40,029 bases of DNA, taken from positions 1 to 40,029 of the IMG/VR virus record IMGVR_UViG_3300031566_000145, one strand, 5' to 3'. The translations under genes were made by a program, and so were the position numbers. The stretch's first letter is position 1. Each line of letters begins with the position of its first letter. Shown piece by piece: positions 38,028 to 40,029 of the stretch. The notes below the pieces were generated by a model that had not been told where the DNA came from, searched no databases, and saw only the letters and a program-made list of their open reading frames with translations. The stretch comes from a virus.

Positions 38028-38462
38028 TTAAACTGAAATTCTAGCAATCGATCTAGGATCATCTATTACTTTAAGGACAGCATCTTCATTAAGAGTTATC
38101 GTAGTAAGGCCGTTATATGAATAAGTAGTCCCGTGCGCTCTTGGGAACATAACCCAATCTCCTACTTTGCAATAAGGACCAGTTAACTTGTAACGATCAT
38201 CCTTGTAAGCCCCTGTTGACAACTTGACCACCAAGCCTGTGAAATTAATAAGCTTGTTATCTTTATTTAATTGATCCACGGTGTTGTCAGCTAGAAATAT
38301 CGAGCCAACCTTTGATATTTTCTGTGGTACATATACTCTAATTACTACCTGCCAACCTTTAGGGTTATCCCCTTGATATTTGGCTACTTCTTCCTCTAAG
38401 TTGTAATTCTCGAAGTCTATACCTGTATCGTCTTCCATAATTTTTTGTATAGATTTACTCAT
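38028..38462 (-). CDS. GroES-like phage co-chaperonin
   Basis: About 144 aa from ATG 38462, preferred because AGGAG lies 5 bases upstream; a longer frame from 38504 would lack a site and overlap the previous gene. The core has the Cpn10 barrel pattern: GWQVVIRVYVPQKISKVGSI, a long mobile loop, GLVVKLSTGAYKDDRYK, PYCKVGDWVMFPRAHG and a closing ITLNEDAVLKVIDDPRSI. Phage co-chaperonins (T4 gp31 is the classic) adapt host GroEL to fold the capsid protein. The gene sits directly before the scaffold, matching such a role. Confidence 0.75.
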   Translation of the reverse strand: MSKSIQKIMEDDTGIDFENYNLEEEVAKYQGDNPKGWQVVIRVYVPQKISKVGSIFLADNTVDQLNKDNKLINFTGLVVKLSTGAYKDDRYKLTGPYCKVGDWVMFPRAHGTTYSYNGLTTITLNEDAVLKVIDDPRSIARISV

Positions 38463-38634
38463 CATTTCTCCTTTTAAATGTATCGTTGCATATATCAATA
38501 GCATCTTGTAAGCCTTTGATTTGGCCTACTAGAAACCTGTAAGAAGCAAAATCTAGAACCTTACCTTGTGCCACGTAATTCACTATTTGTTGTTTTGCTT
38601 CTTTTAATTGTTCGGTTAATCTACCGTGCATCAT
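38455..38634 (-). CDS. small helical protein between head genes (59 aa)
   Basis: The ORF begins with ATG ATG directly after the stop of the 95-aa gene and ends in a TAA that overlaps the start of the co-chaperonin. The translation is MHGRLTEQLKEAKQQIVNYV followed by LDFASYRFLVGQIKGLQDAI, a helical hairpin-like sequence seen in small proteins beside podovirus portal genes. It fills the gap exactly. No strong ribosome binding site; translation may depend on coupling. Function unknown. Confidence 0.65.
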   Translation of the reverse strand: MMHGRLTEQLKEAKQQIVNYVAQGKVLDFASYRFLVGQIKGLQDAIDICNDTFKRRNDE

Positions 38635-38922
38635 TTAGAGAATGTCTTTCAAAGATTTCTTTTTAAATGATTTTGGTAGACCTTGGGATGTTGCTTCCCC
38701 GTGTCTAATCTTAGCCACACCGCCCATAGCAAACTTTTGAGCAGTGTTCTTTTGGACAGAACCACCTTCTTTGTAAGCTCTCATCTTGCTTTTATCAGCG
38801 CATGACTTTGACTTATAAACGTCCTCTGCTTTACCTGGATGATTGAGTAACTTTTCAGCCTTCTCTCTCATAGAGTCTTTTTTGCCTTGGTAACCAGCTT
38901 TCATATTTTTAGTAAATTCCAT
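38635..38922 (-). CDS. small basic head-module protein (95 aa)
   Basis: A very basic protein with methionine/glycine motifs (KSKSCADKSKMRAYKEGG; QKFAMGGVAKIRHGEATSQG) like small unnamed proteins next to portal genes in marine podoviruses. The stop abuts the next ATG. Its charge suggests contact with DNA. Function unknown. Confidence 0.65.
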   Translation of the reverse strand: MEFTKNMKAGYQGKKDSMREKAEKLLNHPGKAEDVYKSKSCADKSKMRAYKEGGSVQKNTAQKFAMGGVAKIRHGEATSQGLPKSFKKKSLKDIL

Positions 38923-38926
38923 AGTT

Positions 38927-40029
38927 TTAAACTCCTTGTTTAGTTAATTCAGTTTGTGATTTTAGTTGGGCTATATCTTCAGATGACTCAATTTTAGCTT
39001 TCTCTTTTTCGAAATCTAATTGAGTTTTAAAGCTTTCTGATTCTGTTTTTTGAGTTGATATATCCTCGTTAGATTCAATCTTGGCTTTTTCTTTTTCGAA
39101 ATCTAGTTGTGCCTTAAAGATATCTGTTTCTGTTTTTTGAGTTGCCATTCTTTCTCTGGCTTCTATTTCAGCTCGTTTTTGCTCAATATCCGCTAATATC
39201 AACTGGTTAGGGTCGATTGGCTCTTGTTGTTCAGGTTTATTAGCCTGTACATCTTCTAAAGATCCTGCAATAGACAGGGCAATAGTATTTTGAACTTGTG
39301 GATCAACTATTTGTTCAAGCGGCGGTAGCTCCATACCAAGTAACTGCTGCATTTCCATTAAATATGCAAAGGCATCATGCTCTTTAATATGCGCCATAAT
39401 GCTTGGTTGAAACTCAGGGTGAGATTCAGCAAACATTGCATGAACTAATTTATGAGCTGCGTGATCTTGCCAGATAGCCGCTTTTAAAGGCTTATCATTC
39501 ATAGCGTTTAAGTTTTCGCTAACAGGATCTAATGGCAATATTTCTTCTTCTTGAGGTGGTTCTGGGATTAAGATTTTATCTATCTCTTGTGAAGCCATCC
39601 CTTGCGCCTCGTAGTTCAATTTCAACACTTCTCTTAGATTATGAAGTTCAGGTGCTTGTAGAGCTGTTCTTAAAATTGAATCAGCCTTCATCATTCTTTG
39701 AGGAGCGGAGTTTATTGATGGATCAGAAATTGGAATGATTACTACTTCTTCAGCAAAATCATTTCCAGTAATAGATCTTTGTTGGTTTTCAGTGCTAAAC
39801 TCTTGTGTATCGAGAGTATTTCTAAAAATCTTATCTATTAGCTGTAATTCCCTAGTAAAGGAAACATGTATTGAACGTAAAACTGCTGATTGAATACGAT
39901 TATTTGTCTCTAAAAGTGCAAGGGTAGTCCCAGTCGGGATATCTTCTTTTGATTGAAGCATGCCCATTTCACTAGTAGAGGCTAGCTCTTTGCATTGATT
40001 GACTATTTCTAATCTAAGTTCACGAAGTG
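38927..40029 (-). CDS. phage portal protein, C-terminal part (partial)
   Basis: The frame is open to the right edge, so the 5' end lies outside the window (about 367 codons are visible; an in-frame ATG at 39967 is internal). The visible part contains DIPTGTTLALLETNNRIQSA and SIHVSFTRELQLIDKIF, the conserved crown/stem region of podovirus portals, followed by an acidic region and, near residues 260-340 of the visible part, two 34-residue-like repeats ending in charged coiled coil (TQKTETDIFKAQLDFEKEKA and a close copy). The portal forms the dodecameric DNA entry ring. The large terminase is expected further right. Confidence 0.85.
   Translation of the reverse strand, partial: LRELRLEIVNQCKELASTSEMGMLQSKEDIPTGTTLALLETNNRIQSAVLRSIHVSFTRELQLIDKIFRNTLDTQEFSTENQQRSITGNDFAEEVVIIPISDPSINSAPQRMMKADSILRTALQAPELHNLREVLKLNYEAQGMASQEIDKILIPEPPQEEEILPLDPVSENLNAMNDKPLKAAIWQDHAAHKLVHAMFAESHPEFQPSIMAHIKEHDAFAYLMEMQQLLGMELPPLEQIVDPQVQNTIALSIAGSLEDVQANKPEQQEPIDPNQLILADIEQKRAEIEARERMATQKTETDIFKAQLDFEKEKAKIESNEDISTQKTESESFKTQLDFEKEKAKIESSEDIAQLKSQTELTKQGV

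Overview
The window looks like part of a tailed-phage genome (podovirus-like virion genes) from an AT-rich alphaproteobacterial host, most likely a member of the Rickettsiales. It uses the standard genetic code and packs genes tightly, with many TAATG and ATGA stop/start overlaps. The host inference rests on three things recognised from sequence rather than from a search: two replication initiators resembling the DnaA-like proteins of Rickettsia plasmids, a ProP-type major facilitator transporter, and a patatin-like phospholipase. No terminase, integrase, tRNA, rRNA or clear endolysin/holin is visible. Both ends are cut inside genes (a ParB-like gene on the left, the portal gene on the right), so the element continues both ways.

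Layout. Positions 1-4782 (minus strand) hold a replication operon: a small ORF, a coiled-coil protein, a 539-aa initiator, several small proteins, a protein with an SSB-like C-terminal tail, and the start of a ParB-like protein. Positions 4890-6239 (plus) carry a lone sugar/osmolyte-type MFS transporter, probably cargo. Positions 6253-7891 (minus) carry a second, paralogous initiator followed by two tiny genes, one a single-pass membrane protein. Positions 7892-8238 are a gene-free control region with two inverted repeats. Positions 8239-11695 (plus) hold a winged-helix regulator, then, behind a good sigma70-type promoter, a recombination operon: two unknowns, an Erf annealing protein, a YqaJ-type exonuclease, an XRE regulator and a protein made of duplicated 62-residue repeats.

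Positions 11696-40029 (all minus) are the late genes. In transcription order from the right: portal, two small proteins, a GroES-like co-chaperonin, scaffold, a fibre-like protein; then a strong promoter, a decoration-like protein, major capsid protein, a strong hairpin, two paralogous structural proteins, a P22 gp4-like connector carrying an inserted jelly-roll domain, a small connector-associated protein, a patatin phospholipase, three large repetitive fibres, small proteins, a tiny lipoprotein, the ejection/internal proteins, an adaptor, a gp10-like tail hub protein, and a DUF1064 nuclease.

Three signals are not explained by the gene list. First, a structured leader (two hairpins, with compensatory base changes) sits 93-96 nt upstream of three late structural genes, and a fourth partial copy lies just downstream of the late promoter. 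Second, both initiator genes carry an AT-rich palindrome plus a GC-richer dyad beginning near codon 187, in the linker after the DNA-binding domain; this looks like an internal replication origin of the lambda O type. Third, plasmid-type replication genes joined to a virion module suggest a phage-plasmid.
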